A stretch of DNA of 64,000 bases from NCBI RefSeq assembly GCF_020283565.1, contig NC_060062.1, positions 55,450,439 to 55,514,438 of the forward strand, given 5' to 3'. Below the pieces are notes generated by a model. That model was not told the origin of the DNA and did not search any database. It worked only from the letters and a program-made list of their open reading frames with translations. The stretch's first letter is position 1. Each line of letters opens with the position of its first letter. The position numbers were made by a program, and so were the translations under genes. Source of the DNA: Trifolium pratense (taxonomy: Eukaryota > Streptophyta > Magnoliopsida > Fabales > Fabaceae). Below, piece by piece: positions 25,688-42,960 of the stretch.

Positions 25688-26169
25688 TTTATTTTGGTTA
25701 CAATAATGATGATAATAATAATAATAATAATAATAATATTATGAAAAAAAATTATGCCACTCCTACAATTATACCTACAAATCAATTTTTTTTCCAATTT
25801 TATTTTTATTTTTTATTTTTTAGAATAATTTTACTCTTTATGGATCTGAATTATTTAGTTGCCGAATGTGTTGATTTGGATTCAATCAATGAATTATTGG
25901 TAGCATATAGGAATAACTACCTAATTGAATTTATAGCGTTTTGTAAAATTATCGGTTGAACTAACTTGTAAATATGAAATGACATGAAAATAAATGTTTA
26001 ATTAATATTTAATTTTTTTTATACAAAATGATAAAGATAAGATTGAGAGAAAAGATAATAAATTATACTAAGTTTTAAGCTATAAACTTATAAAAGTAAG
26101 CTATAAACTTATAAAAGTAAGCTATAATCTCGTAAGAAAAAAGAAGTTCTCAAACGAGTCTTTTCCTAT
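25269..26169. other. Intergenic, with (AAT)n tracts
   Basis: Upstream region of the PIG-W gene. Microsatellites of AAT type at 25641-25686 and 25712-25738. A 21-bp unit beginning AAGCTATAAACTTATAA is repeated twice near 26076-26120. No gene seen; the PIG-W promoter should lie just above 25268, where a run of A lies at 25388-25403. Confidence 0.55.
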
Positions 26170-26800
26170 CGTATTGATCATCAGTAATATCTAACACCAT
26201 TGAAACTCTCGTGTTGGATAACCATTCCAAATGTTAAATTCAAAGGTGGAAATGGATCCATAAGCAAGATTTGAGAATGCACCATAACATAATTGGCATC
26301 CAATCCGGTGAGGAAAAGAAGATCGAGATCTTCTTCCTTGTATTTCTTGGCATTTCTCATTGCATCACACGAACAAGGAACCGGACAAGCACAGTTGGAA
26401 CTAGGACGGTACAACTCTAATTCCTCCTAAAAGCCCTTAAGGATGATTCTCGACGAAAAGCATGGAGATTGTGTCGAAGAGATGATACACGAACTTTATT
26501 CGCATAAGGAAAAATAGTAGGAATGACAAAGTTCATCAACCAAGAAAGGACAAGATTGTTGCTCTTGATCCACGGTTCAAAGATGGGATCAAACGGATCT
26601 GGCACCGGGCATGAACCATTCTAGAAACGAAGCTTATTCTTCATGATGATGGTTTTCATCATTGACCATGACCAAGCATGATAGTTCTCGCCATCAAGAG
26701 GTGGTGCAACGAGCGTGGACGTGGCACTTTCATTATTGGGATGAATGTAAAATGGGTTTTGTGACAGAGGATCAATGAGTATAGGTGCCAGTGGAATTTA
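26170..26800 (-). pseudogene. Ty1/copia gag fragment
   Basis: Minus-strand sequence matches the N-terminal gag region of plant copia elements in order: QNPFYIHPNNESATSTLVAP, LDGENYHAWSWSM with KNKLRF, an in-frame TAG, DPFDPIFEPWIKSNNLVLSW, a break with scrambled sequence, then CPVPCSCDAM, KKYKEEDLDLLFLTGLD and HSQILLMDPFPPLNLTFGM. The middle of the gag region is shortened and stops occur near 26622 and 26417. No zinc knuckle, protease, integrase or reverse transcriptase was seen, and no paired LTRs. This is a dead remnant. Confidence 0.8.
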
Positions 26801-27957
26801 CCCCACATTCGCACGACCCCATGGCATTATGATCGAAACGGAAGCAATAGAGAAACAAAGAGACGTAACATAGAAGAGATATGCGTAGCAGGGCTCAAGC
26901 GTTGAGCTCTGAAAATTAGACTCCATAGATGGTGAAAAAACTTGAACAATAGACATGAAACTTGAATTTAGAGAAGTTAGAAGGGTAGATTTCTTATTGA
27001 TGAAATCAGTGTACAAGAAGCGCGGGCACACACGCGCGCACACACACACAACCTAACTTACATTCTTGTGTAAAAAATTAACTAACTATTTTACAGCTCA
27101 ACAAACTAAACAGCTTATATTAGCACTATATTTTGTCACCATAGGTCAATACATTTTTGTTCTTGGTGAAAAACATAACAACTGGTTAGGAGACAAAGCA
27201 TGCTACAGTCCTCAAACTCTAGCAACACGCAAATGGCAGATACTAAGTTGTAACTCTTCTCCTTGTAGCCGTCCTCCATGAAGGCTTAGAGCAAAGTTGA
27301 GAATTTGTCTAGAAGGGTGAGAGACAAACGAGGGATTCTGAGGCCATGCATTGTAAAGCATAAGTGTGGAAAAGTCCTGCAAAACAATACATGCAAAAGT
27401 ACACAAAGCATAGGATAAGGACAGTGAGGGTGAATGCTACTAGTGCAGTGGGGTCTGTCTTGTATGTTGGGGCTGCAGGATGAAATAATCAGGTTCCGAT
27501 GAATAAGCGATTAGGATTATTATTAAATATTAACTATATATAGCATATGGAAATTTTGTGAGATAAAAAGACCCCAACGTTCCTTATCATTTCTAGCTTG
27601 TTGATAACCCTACCAAAGCCTGGGGAAGAAAATGCCGACAATAAAATAGAAACCAGAATCTTAAATTAGATCCAACATGGGGTAACAAAAGAACAATTGT
27701 GACACAATCTGATGCACATACAAGGAAGCCGTTGTTACATTCAAACCTCAGAAAGAAAAACTTCAAAAGGATGAATCCTCTACCAAACATAAATGCAAGT
27801 GCTACAACTGCTGGAAGCTAAGGATCATAAGACAATAGATAATATAACAAAATGGGGATGGAAATCATGGTGTATTCAGCTACATGGTGATTACATAAGC
27901 CCTCATCATCAGCTATTTTCAAAGTTTCAGAGATTGCGAATATAAGTTATTGTAGCT
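26801..27957. other. Intergenic, downstream of CCCH gene
   Basis: Holds the upstream remainder of the copia fragment, a (CA)n-rich stretch (27030-27050) and low-complexity sequence. On the minus strand around 27470-27380, an acceptor-like CTGCAG precedes a hydrophobic run (VAFTLTVLILCFVYF). This could be a relic exon of a membrane protein, but I could not name it. The 3' UTR of the CCCH gene should begin just below 27958. Confidence 0.4.
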
Positions 27958-30177
27958 CTATTCGAAGTCATCGATCCAATCACCATATATCCTACTGATT
28001 TTATCTGGACCTTTCCACTTCTGATGAGCTCTCTGTCCTGGCCTCTGGCTCACAATGGAAGGCCTCTGTGAAGGGACTCCAATATGATAAACATCTGATT
28101 GAGCAACAGGAGTTGATGCAACCACATTATCAGCATGATTTTTTGATAAAACCCCCTGTTTTGTGTCGGACGCAACACCAGAAGCAGTGTCTCTGCTTTC
28201 TCCTTCCATAAGCCCACCTCCATATCTGTGTAATTCTGTGGTCACAATATATATAAAAATAGCTTATAGGTCATTTTGATATATAATATAATCAATTTAA
28301 GCCATTAAAACACTCATGTTTCAATATCACAAAATGTTCTTGAATGTGCATGTTTTTTGGATTGGCCATAAAATCGGTAGAATCATGGTGCCTCGCCGCG
28401 ATTTTGGTAAAAGCTATACTTTGGAGCTTTAACAAAATCACAGTGCCACAACAATTTTGTTAATCCAAACATGCATGTAATGGACAAGGCCGAACACCAA
28501 CACAACAAAAGTATGAAATGGTATTATAATCATTTATCTCAAATGTTATCCCTTAGTATGCATGTCTTTTAAAGAAGTTTCCTTTCTTTTGAAACAACAA
28601 AGAGGAATTATATAAAATAAGGAGTACAAGGGGTACTCCAATGAATAAACAATGAAGTTCCTTTTCTTAAACACAGTAATTGCCAAAAGCTGCATCAGTG
28701 CAAGCTTTGATTTCTTACAAGTATCTGCATTAGATCCAGTGCTGTCAATTGCAGATCGCAAAAATAACAATTTGTTCAAATTTCACTATGCTATTGTCCT
28801 ATAGTGTTTTACTATAAACGCCATTTGACAACAGTTTGTACTAAATCATGTATCACAGAAAAATAACGGTTTGTTAAAATTCTACCACACGATAGCGTTG
28901 TAGCACTGCTATTTGACAAAACAGATTAGTTCTAAGCTGTCATCTATTCATTCCGAACCCACGAACACTCATGAAATGAAACTATTATTTTCTCATCTGT
29001 TGCAGATAGGGTTTCTTTTATTCAGAAAATGAAGCCTTAGATATTTGAAGCATACAAGGCATATGAAAAGTATTAAAGTAATCACAAATAAGGAAAGGAA
29101 ATTCATTGTGAAGTGAAACAATACTTGGAAACTTTAACAACCCTTCTCTGTTGTAAATTAAGTTCTTTATGTTTTTCATTGTGCAAAAGGGAACATTTCT
29201 ACTACACGAGTATCTTTTCTAGAATGCAATTATTATTTTCTATAACATAAATCTTCAATCAACTCACATAACAAAAGCATCATCATAAAAATTCCAAGAA
29301 AAACAAAGGCAATAACATGGAAATGGATCATACCTGTAGCACCATGAGCAAAATGACATTTGTTGCCAAAGGGACAATACCCTGTCATCTCCCACTTATT
29401 ACAAATCCTAGTTTTCCAATTCGAAGGCTTCAAATTAGGTCCATTTCCAGCGGCCGCTGCACCAGCTGCAACAACAACAACGCCACTACTACTAACACCA
29501 CCACCACCACCACCACTACCAATACTACCACCTCCACCACCACCATAACCACCAGGACCTAAACTTATAGCAACACTTTCGCGATTCTTTGATTGTTCAT
29601 CATGAAGAAAAGTGCAACTATCACCATAAGGACAACCTTCTTCAGTATAAAATTTCTTACAATGTCTACCCTTATAAGACCTATTATTCATACTCTCCCC
29701 AACAAAAGTACTCGAACCAACTGTCGGAATCTGAAACTCTTCCCTCGGCTGCTCAAGCACATTTCTCTCTTCCTCATGAGCAGCAACAATCTCCTGCCAA
29801 TTTGCCGGCGGCCGCCGAAGCTCCTCAACACTATGAGCAAAATTACAGTTTGTTATATAAGGACAAGTCCCCACACGAAACTTGCAACACAGTTTCGTCT
29901 TAAAGAACATTTTCCCGATTGCTTTCGCTCGATTCGATCCGCCATCTTGTGAATTGCTTCTTGATTTCTTACTCGGCGGCTCGCTTCCTGACCGTTGTTG
30001 TATCTCGGAATTCGAGTTTGAAGATGGCGTGGTTTCGCCGGCTTCATTTCCGTTCCAGTAACGATATTCATCTTCCGTTGCCCAATCGGCTTGGTCGGTT
30101 GACCAGCTATCGGCACCACCTCCACCGCCGCCGGAGGTGATGATTTGAACGACGTTGCCGTCTCGGTTGTAATCCAT
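27958..30177 (-). CDS. Triple CCCH zinc-finger protein (C3H12/C3H39-like)
   Basis: Two exons, 30177-29334 (ends phase 1) and 28235-27958, give 373 residues. Three CCCH fingers are visible: [19 protein letters not shown] (about residues 97-115, C-x7-C-x5-C-x3-H), [20 protein letters not shown] (about 173-192) and [20 protein letters not shown] (about 259-278), the latter two C-x8-C-x5-C-x3-H. Such proteins bind RNA and are linked to mRNA processing or decay; that is family knowledge, and targets here are unknown. A Gly-rich run lies between fingers 2 and 3 and a Ser-rich, basic segment precedes finger 1. The C terminus ends in WIDDFE. Splice choice: ACAG/GTATGA donor, CCACAG/AATTAC acceptor. 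Divergent to the ITPK gene, 2.66 kb apart. Confidence 0.92.
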
Positions 30178-30268
30178 TATTACAAAACCCTAACTGCGGT
30201 TTTTTTTTTTTTTGTTGTCTGAGTGTATTGGAAGAAAAAGAAGTGAAACTTCTTAGGAGTGTGTCTGA

Positions 30269-30276
30269 ACACGTGT
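30269..30276. promoter_or_regulatory. G-box upstream of CCCH gene
   Basis: Palindrome ACACGTGT about 95 bases before the CCCH start codon. A telo-box-like AAACCCTAA lies at 30185-30193, in the presumed 5' UTR. G-boxes bind bZIP and bHLH factors; use here is inferred. Confidence 0.55.
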
Positions 30277-30539
30277 TGAGATTAGAAGAATAGAAATGAA
30301 AATAATAAAAAGAAAAATTTAATTTACGGTGAAGAGGAAGAAAGGGGTAGGTGATTTATTTAGGCAAGTAATAAATGCATAAATATAAATTTAAAAAAAG
30401 TTGGATATAGAAAGAACTAACTAGATCTTGTGGAACTGAGTTACACATAATAGTCCTGGACAAGGACCGAAGTGTGGAGTGAGTAATGGAACTGCAATGT
30501 CTTGTTGGTCTACTTACTTATCGTACATGTTTCCATTTT

Positions 30540-30795
30540 TATTTTTGAAAAATTCTCTTCTCCTCCCTCACATATTTTTTCTACCCTAAATTCCTTTTTT
30601 GCCCTTGCAAACAAAATTCGGAAAGCGTTTTTCGATTTTTTTTTTGCCTTGAATAAAAATTTTGAAATGTGTTTTTTTCAAATTTTTCTCAAATGTGAAC
30701 TAAAAAAACTTCGAAAAATACTTTATGAACTTTTTATTCAAGGGTAAAATTGAAAATTGAGGGGGGAAAGAGTCGTAGGGGGAGAGTTTTTTTTA
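30540..30795. mobile_element. Foldback MITE-like element, copy B
   Basis: Left end GAAAAATTCTCTTCTCC, right end GGGGGAGAGTTTTTTT, with interior GAAAAA/TTTTTC-type blocks like copy A at 4320-4560. Diverged between copies. Confidence 0.45.
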
Positions 30796-30849
30796 AGCAA
30801 TCTAGTGGCCACCGTGAATAGTTTATTTTGTTTTTCTCTAAACTGGTAA

Positions 30850-31130
30850 AGCAGAACAACTCATTTGGCAAAGCTAAGGCGTTATTTATTTGTGATGGTT
30901 GAGAGCCCAAATACGATTGGCCACGTGGGAGGTAGTGAATAGTGTTCAATCAATCACATTGCTTTAAAACTTCTATAAAGGCGGGGTGGACCATTGTGTG
31001 AAAAAATCACATTACTCTTTCTCTCCAATTTTAAATTTATTTTATTGTTTTTATTTTAGTTAATTTCGTGTAAACGACAACATATTCCTTCATCGATTAC
31101 TCATATCGCTCCCACATATGCCCTTAATTA
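30850..31130 (+). promoter_or_regulatory. Promoter-like dispersed repeat, copy B
   Basis: Shares TGAATAGTGTTC (near 30936-30947), a TCTATAAAGG box (near 30972) and GATTACTCATATCGCTCCC with the block at 4700-5160. Like copy A it directly follows the foldback element. No gene starts after it. Confidence 0.35.
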
Positions 31131-31411
31131 TTTTTCCTCCCAAGCCCTAGCTTATCACAATCCAAAAGTATCAATCAACCCATTGTAATAATAATTGTAT
31201 GAGTCGCTAAATAGTGACTCTGAGACAATGGTTCAAGGAAACAAAAATAAAAGCAAAAATTTTGAGTAGAATTTCTTTAAAAAAATTTCAAGCATTTAGG
31301 GTGAGATGATGATGCCCCAATTCAAGATGGTGAAGACCTTAAAACTTTTAGAGCACTATAACGACAATTATTTACCTCCCTCTAAGAGCACTAGACCAAA
31401 CCCTTATGGTG

Positions 31412-31536
31412 TACTCCCTCCGTCCCAAAATATAAGCAAAAATTGGTCAATAAAAGTTGATGTATTTGGTTTAAAATTTAGTCCAGATACATTCACTTTT
31501 GTTGACCTCCTTTTGCTTATATTTTGAGACGGAGTA
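31412..31536. mobile_element. Stowaway MITE
   Basis: Starts CTCCCTCCGTCCCAAAATAT and ends ATATTTTGAGACGGAG, flanked by TA on both sides. About 121 bp. The terminal sequence is the classical Stowaway (Tc1/mariner) type. Confidence 0.88.
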
Positions 31537-31694
31537 GTATTTGGTTTTAGGGAAGAAAAAAAGGAAGAAAACACAAAAACCAATGAATGAATTTGGACTA
31601 GTGTTTAGTCTAGATTCATTCTTTGATTTCTATATTTTTATTTTTCCTCATTTCCTTCGGTCAAACGAAATACATGGAGAATTGGAATATTGTT

Positions 31695-32422
31695 TACTCC
31701 CTTCATCCCAAATATTTGATCGTTTTAGAGTTTTCCATATGGATTAAAGAATAATAAATATTAATATGTTAAGTTATTTTTAATTTTATTGTTATTAAGA
31801 AAAACAAAATTAATTTAATGAACACTTTAGTTATTATAAGGGTATAAATAATAAAACATCATTAAATAATTAATGTATCTGGTTAGTAAAAAAAATTAAT
31901 ATTTCTGATCTATATTATTGACTATATACATTATATACATTAGTTATTAAATAAATCTAAAAAATAGTTATGTGAAAATAGCATTTTGCTTATTTTACTT
32001 ATTTTGGTTATAATTAATGGGCTAATGCTACGGTGGACCACCTTCACAAGTGATCCACCGTGGATAAGTGATCTACCGAATATGAATTTTACGAAATTCA
32101 CTGTTGGATTGAAAGTTTATATCATACGGATCATCCACAAATTTTTTAAAATTTTTTGAAAATCATTTGATATGTTATTGAGACCCATCAAGATTTACAT
32201 TATTTAATAAACCGCTAATCTTGATGTGTCTCAATAACATACCAAATGATTTTCAATTTTTCTAAATTTTTTATGGATATCTATATGATATAAACTTTCA
32301 ATCAAACAGTAAATTTTATAAAATTCGTATTCGTTATAATGTTATTCATGACTGATCCACCATGGACCACTTAATGAAGTCATCCATATTAGAATTTACA
32401 ATAATTAATGATAGAGGGAGTA
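31695..32422. mobile_element. Stowaway-type element interrupted by another insertion
   Basis: Begins CTCCCTTCATCCCAAATATT after TA (31695-31696) and ends GATAGAGGGAG before TA (32421-32422). Only the outer terminal bases are inverted. Its length is due to the nested element at 32020-32400. Confidence 0.65.
32010..32410. mobile_element. Foldback element with 10-bp flanking repeat, nested in Stowaway
   Basis: ATAATTAATG flanks it at 32010-32019 and 32401-32410. The body (32020-32400) is a long imperfect palindrome: left GTGATCCACCGTGGAT against right TGATCCACCATGGACC, then GTTTATATCATACGGAT against ATATGATATAAACTTTC. A 9-10 bp duplication plus long inverted arms suggests a MULE-type MITE. A broken relative lies at 9056-9300. 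Confidence 0.7.
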
Positions 32423-32581
32423 CCTTAATTTCTTAAAAAATACTAAAATTTTTAGAACAAAAATAAAAAATTCCTAATTTTATAGTATCATTATCACACT
32501 CATCCCACCCCATATTTCAACACGGGCTTCATAAAGCGGCGCGAACCCTCAACCTCAACCCCAACCCCCCCATAAATTCAC

Positions 32582-32668
32582 CACGTGTACTCTTTCACCC
32601 CTCATTTTTCCAACAAACCCAGTCACCTCATCATTCTCTCTAACCCTAATCCTCAAACCTATATATAC
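32582..32668 (+). promoter_or_regulatory. G-box and TATA box of the ITPK gene
   Basis: CACGTG at 32582-32587 and CTATATATAC at 32659-32668, about 170 bases before the start codon. The leader then has a CT tract (32686-32704) and two AACCCTAAT telo-box-like strings (near 32642 and 32753), a common layout for housekeeping plant genes. Confidence 0.65.
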
Positions 32669-32834
32669 TCACTCACCTCTCTTCATCTCTCTCTCTCTCT
32701 CTCTTTGCCCCTTCCATTCTTTCATTTTCCCCAATTCTCCTCCAAAATCCAAACCCTAATCATCCAAAATTAGGGTTTCTTCACTGTAATGTGATTCACA
32801 AATACACCATTAATTCTTCCAATTTCTCATTCCA

Positions 32835-33878
32835 ATGGCTGATAATAACAAATTCGGCGTCATAGGTTACGCGTTAGCACCCAAGAAACAGAACAGTTTC
32901 ATCCGCGAATCACTCTTAACGCTTGCAAAATCACGCGGTATTCAACTCGTCCGAGTCGACTCAAACCGTTCTTTAGCAGATCAAGGTCCGTTCGATTGTA
33001 TTCTCCACAAACTCTACGGCGACGATTGGAAACGCCAGCTTCAAGAATTCCAAACAAGAAATCCAAATGCTGTTATTCTCGACGCACCTGAAGCGATCGA
33101 ACGTCTTCACAACAGAATTTCAATGCTTCAGGTTGTTTCTGAACTTAGGGTTGATGACCGAACCGAAACGTTCGGGATCCCCAAGCAGATTGTCATTTAT
33201 GATAAAGAAACTCTTTCTGATAGTCAGGCTTGGGAGAGTTTGAAGTTTCCGGTGATTGCGAAACCGCTTGTCGCTGATGGTAGCGCGAAATCGCATAAAA
33301 TGGCGTTGGTTTTTAGTCATAATGCTTTGAATAAGCTGAAACCACCGATTGTTTTGCAAGAGTTTGTTAACCATGGTGGTGTGATTTTCAAAGTGTATGT
33401 TGTTGGTGAGCATGTTCGTTGCGTGAAGAGGAAGTCTTTACCTGATGTTTCGGAGGAAAAGGTGTTAGGGGTTTCGGAGGATTTGTTGTCGTTTTCGCAG
33501 GTTTCGAATTTGGCTAATCGGGATAGTGTGGATGATGATGAGAAGTTTTATCAGATGATGAATTTGGATGATACTACTGAGATGCCGCCTCAACCTTTTA
33601 TTGTTGATATTGCTAGTGGATTGAGGCGTGCTATGAAGCTGAATCTATTCAATTTCGATGTGATTCGTGATGCTAGATATGGAAATCGGTATCTTATTAT
33701 TGATATCAATTACTTTCCTGGGTATGCTAAAATGCCGGGTTATGAAAGCGTTTTGACCCAATTTTTCGTTGATTTAATGCACAAGAAAGAATTAGAAGTT
33801 CAAGAGGGTAATGTGGCAAAGATTGATGGTAGTGATGAGGTTTTAACTGAAGAAAAAGACGAAGATGTTAAGGTTTAG
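32835..33878 (+). CDS. ITPK1: Inositol-tetrakisphosphate 1-kinase (ITPK)
   Basis: Intronless, 347 residues. The family has an ATP-grasp fold and phosphorylates inositol tris/tetrakisphosphates at the 1/3, 5 or 6 position; plant ITPK1 also makes pyrophosphates. Visible conserved blocks: [13 protein letters not shown] at the start, [27 protein letters not shown] (about 140-160, nucleotide grasp), [20 protein letters not shown] (about 176-195), [11 protein letters not shown] and the metal-binding [15 protein letters not shown] (about 294-308; Asp, Asn and the PG are all present). All residues I expect for activity are there. Length suits the plant ITPK1/3 subgroup rather than longer ITPK2. The C-terminal acidic tail is variable in the family. 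It likely works in cytosol and nucleus in phytate and phosphate signalling. Confidence 0.93.
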   Translation: MADNNKFGVIGYALAPKKQNSFIRESLLTLAKSRGIQLVRVDSNRSLADQGPFDCILHKLYGDDWKRQLQEFQTRNPNAVILDAPEAIERLHNRISMLQVVSELRVDDRTETFGIPKQIVIYDKETLSDSQAWESLKFPVIAKPLVADGSAKSHKMALVFSHNALNKLKPPIVLQEFVNHGGVIFKVYVVGEHVRCVKRKSLPDVSEEKVLGVSEDLLSFSQVSNLANRDSVDDDEKFYQMMNLDDTTEMPPQPFIVDIASGLRRAMKLNLFNFDVIRDARYGNRYLIIDINYFPGYAKMPGYESVLTQFFVDLMHKKELEVQEGNVAKIDGSDEVLTEEKDEDVKV

Positions 33879-36800
33879 AAATGATTGTGTTGAATGAACC
33901 ATTCTGTTTGTTGGTGGCTTTTGGGTAACCCTTTAAGCTGAATTGATGATGATGGGTAAAGAAGGGACCTGAGTTGAAGAATTTCTGATTAGGTGTAGAA
34001 GTTGGGTGGGTACAGTGGTGAAAAAAACGAGTTTTAGGGTTGTTTGTGGGTTAGTTTTTTTAACTTCTTTAACAACATGTATATTCTATCCACCATTGCT
34101 TTGGAGATAGGTACCTTTTTCAAACACCCTCAAGGTTTAGGAAAGTTGTATTTTGAGGCTAAGATCAGTATGCTAGAAACTGTTTTTGCTTTGTGCTTTT
34201 GCTTTTTAACTCAATGCCTTTATTCTCCATTTTGTTAAATTCTATTCTTATTTTAGATTTATTGCTTTGATTGGTTTCATTACATTGATTCTGTTTTAAG
34301 AGTTTCCTTTTCAGTTTATATATTGTCGTTTGTTTATTCAAACCTGTTGTTTTCAATCATGAGGTTCGTTGTATGGTATTATGCTTATGAATATTCCTTA
34401 AAGATATGATCAGAATAAAGTAGAAAGGATATAGGCTTTTCAAGTTGCCATCGCTTTCGCCTCCAGCTATTTGAACTCCTGAGTAAAGGAGAAAGATGCT
34501 TAAATTATGGCAAGTTGGCAACATGAGAAAAGAAAACCCATTAATTATCTGTGTAAATACAGGTTAAATTGTTATCAAGATACTAAATATTAACATCTGA
34601 TCTATAGTTTCACACAACCTTTCTTGTTAATTGTTTTTAATGAGCATATTAAGTGTTTATCAATTTATGTATTGAAGGAAGCCCGTGTACATATTTTTTG
34701 ATGGGATTATGGATTATTAAAAACCTACTTATAACTTTGATTATGAGTACCTTGACACATTACTCTAACAAAAGCAATTATATTAAGAACCTCATACAAA
34801 ACAATTATTTTGGTTTGAATTCTAATTGCTCTTTTTCTGTATGACCAATGATTGCACTGATCTTGCATTAACTGATGTTCTCACATATTAACCTTATATA
34901 GCCCCTTGTATGTTTATATATATATATATATATCCACAGAAGTTTTACTTACAATTCTAAGTTATTTCCTATCAACATATTTTTGGGAAACCATAAATGT
35001 GTGCCTTAATTCTAAATCCTTTATGTTGTTCTCAGCTGGTCATTACAGTTAGTATGTGCTGCCAAGATATTTAGCATTTCTTTTGTTAAATATCTCCCAC
35101 AAAATATGTTCATATATATATATATATTGCATTAGAAGGTATGTCTTGTGTGTAAACAATTTAGCCCGGGTGGGTTGTCTCATGTTTTGCCCATGTTTTC
35201 TTGTCAGTGTAAACTAAACGCTTGTTGCATTGAATGATAAGTGGTCAACAGAGGTGCATGAGATATTAATTTGAACTATTTGTTGCATATTTTGTTTTCT
35301 GTACTTGAAGTGATGTGGGTCTAACCTAAACAAGTGAAGCACGTAACTTTTCTCACAATTTTTGGAGACAATATCCAGTGCCCTGTATAGTGGTACTCCC
35401 CTGTGATGCTATTTTAAGATAAGTTATTGGTATGTTTGGTGTTTTAATTTTTTATTTAGTTTTATCCATTGAAGGGGGGAGCCTTAACAGTCTAGTTGGA
35501 GGTTGTGGGCTTGAGTCATAGAACTAATCTTTTTACAGAATGCACGGTATGAGTACTTATGGTAGATTTGTAATTATTTTGAATCTTGCTTGAAGTCTTG
35601 AACCCTGCCATGGCAGAAACTTCATTGCATCAGATTGCCCTTTTTAACATTTATCATTTACCCTTTTAATCATGGACCTTCTGCTAACTGAGTTTTTTTC
35701 TTCAACTGTTCATTTGGACCTCATTTTTGAGATTTGAAGTTTGTTAGAATATATTCATATTTATGTAGGCTCATTAGGTTGTTGTAGACCCAATAGTACT
35801 TAATCTATTACGATGATGTTGTAGACCCGATAGTAGTTAATCTATTACGATGACTTAACTTCTGAAGTTTTACATATATATTATATGGCATGCAACAATG
35901 GATTACATTTTTTCTTTGCAAAAGACAATGGATTCTATCATGCTCCTCATTTTGATCAGTATACTTATTGTACGCGGGATTGTAGACAATGTTTTTTCCT
36001 TTTCAAAGGAGGTTTGCTTCACCTTTCTAAATTCCTTAATATAATACTTTGATCTGTAGACAAGTTGTAAGTATTTCACTCAGCTATGTGGACCTTTATA
36101 TTGACTTGGAGTTATTCAAGTTTTCCATTTGTGAAATTTCATAGAATGATAGTCAGATCATATGTTTCTCGAGTGTTAAACCCATCAATATCAAAACTGT
36201 TACTTTGCATTTCCATGATTGGAAGAAAAGAAAGTTGAAGTGCCATTTGGGCATATAATAAGTACCATAGGTAATTATTTTTGCTTAGGGATTGGTTAGA
36301 CAATCTTTATGTGTTTTGCTTGATTAGCCTCAGTTTTGTTTGTCATCTTGGCTACAGGCTGGTGACTCAAAGATCTGTGATTCAGTCGTGCCTTTCCCTT
36401 TCTAGTAGCAAATACTATATAATGTGTTGAGTGATTGTGATTTAAGAGTAGTGTACCCATGGAATTTTTCTGTCATGGGAGTTTTGTATTGAAAAACCCA
36501 TCACTGATACTATGTTATTTTGTTTCTTGGCACAACTTGTGCTAGGGTCAGTAATGCATCATTTTGCTATTTCAGAAAAAAGAAAATGTATGTGTTGTCT
36601 GATTGTGATAGCTTATATCAGTAGTTAGTGGAGCTATCTGTGCTTGTTCAAAACTGTAAAAGCTGAAAAATGGATTAAGAAATTTGTAGAAGGGCCAAGA
36701 AGGTTCCCCTCTTCTTGTTACACAAGGTATTATCCCTGGTTGCTACTATCTTCGTTTTTGTTGTGTTGCTTAAAGCTATATAGATTGAACATCCTGTCAT

Positions 36801-37089
36801 GGATGTGTTAATTTAAAAAAAGATTGAGAAACTTGGGTTTTGAGTGTTCTTTAAATGATGGGTTATTTCCTGAAGTGGTGAGTGGCATTAAGGATTGAAC
36901 ATTAAAAATATTCATAAATAATAAATAATTCAGACTGAATTATTTATGAATATCAGTGTTTAATCTGAAAATCAAGTGATTCTCATGCCTTTTATCAAAA
37001 TAATATTAAGCAATACCAAATTATCTTTTTAACATTTCTTAAAGAGTGCTATACACTTGCCATCATATTTGTATTTGTACGAGAACAAT
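33879..37089. other. Intergenic between ITPK and beta-glucosidase genes
   Basis: The two genes converge here. About 350 bases after the ITPK stop look like 3' UTR. The remainder has TA tracts (34918-34932, 35114-35127) and ordinary AT-rich sequence; I found no exon or terminal-repeat element. Confidence 0.55.
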
Positions 37090-41533
<4,444 letters not shown>

Positions 41534-42459
41534 GGTGGTTGATGTAGCAAATTTTCTGTAATTGGTTGTTAGTTATTTGTTTGGTAAAGAGGCTAATATA
41601 TGTATGGCAAAAAATATCCTAGCAATATATCTTTGCCTTAAAGGTGAAAACTATGGTTGAATAAGAAATAGACTAATTAAAGATGATGAGTACTTCCTTA
41701 GAAAATGGCATATGCATGTTCTTAAAATATGGATGAATTATCTTTTAAGGGACTAATTAATAAGATGGCATGTGTGAATTGAAGAGATTTCCTCTTAAAA
41801 AGGAAACTTTGTAGAACTTAGAAGTGTGTGAAGGGAGATGAAGAATTTAAGATGATAAAGAAACTTGAATTTCAAGAATGGTGCAATCTAATTCAATTAG
41901 TTGCTTACAAGAGATCATTTGTGTTCTAAATACCACCTAGAGAGTTGTCTTTCCATTCTTATACTTTGTCCATTTCTAGAGAACTTATATTTTCTGTCCT
42001 TTTTACTTAATCGAACACTTATTGGATAACTATCTTAATTGTAAAGGCAAGTAATATAATAAGGCAAATTAGTATGGGATTTTACTTAATCGAACACCTA
42101 TTGGATGATAACTACCTAATTGTTTTAAGTTTTTGGTATATATCAATGATAAACATTTTTTTTTTTTTAAGGAATATCAATGACGAACATTGTTCATAGA
42201 TGTTTCTGTTTTTTTATAAAAAAAATTATTAATTTAAACAAATTTTTTTGAGGCTTGACAATTAAAATTTGTGGTTATATGGTATATGGGTTAAATAAGC
42301 TTTTTGGACATTATAAATAACTCAAGTTTCGTTTTTAGTGTCTATAAAATAAATTCAATTAGTTTTGTTCCTCCAAATATATGTGATGTCACAATTTTTA
42401 GTCCATGTTTTAAATAACACATGTGTACTCTTCACATTTTTGAATGAATTTTTGTATAA

Positions 42460-42790
42460 ATCTTGTAGAAATCACCAAAACAATTAGGTTCCCGTATTAA
42501 TATAGTATAAATATAAGTTCGTAGAAGGTATAAAAAATAAACAACCTTATTAATATATGAGTAAAAATATAGGTCCTATAGAAATCACAAAAAAATTAGG
42601 TATGATTATTTATAAATATAAGTCTCGTAGAAATTATAAAAAAAATTAGACAACTTTATTAATATATGAGTAAGAAAACATAGATCCCTATTGAAATTAT
42701 GAAAAAATAAACAACTTTATTAACACATGAATATAAATATACGTCCTGTGTAAAAATTATGAAATATAAAATAAATTCAATAGAATGCTC
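42460..42790. repeat. Degenerate minisatellite, 4-5 units of about 80 bp
   Basis: A unit of the type AAATATAAGTCTCGTAGAA, then a run with AAAAATTAGACAAC, then TTTATTAATATATGAGTA, recurs four to five times with drift. Just upstream of a Helitron end, which suggests that it is internal Helitron sequence. Confidence 0.65.
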
Positions 42791-42960
42791 CATCTACTTC
42801 AAATGATAGAAAAGTAATTTTTTACAAGGAATCTTACCTTACTCTATAACTATCATACACTAGACATTAACATTTCAATGATGAATGATTTTATTATAAA
42901 GGAACAAATTTCGTAGTATATTATATTTGCCCTACGATAAAAAAAACAACACAACAAGGT

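Noticed and set aside
27212..27490. Possible membrane-protein exon on the minus strand
   Set aside because: Only one hydrophobic run could be read and no partner exons or known motif were found, so no gene is called.
29317..30140. Plus-strand open frames of 62-119 codons inside the CCCH gene
   Set aside because: They are antisense shadows of the zinc-finger exon and contain only low-complexity Thr/Pro runs.
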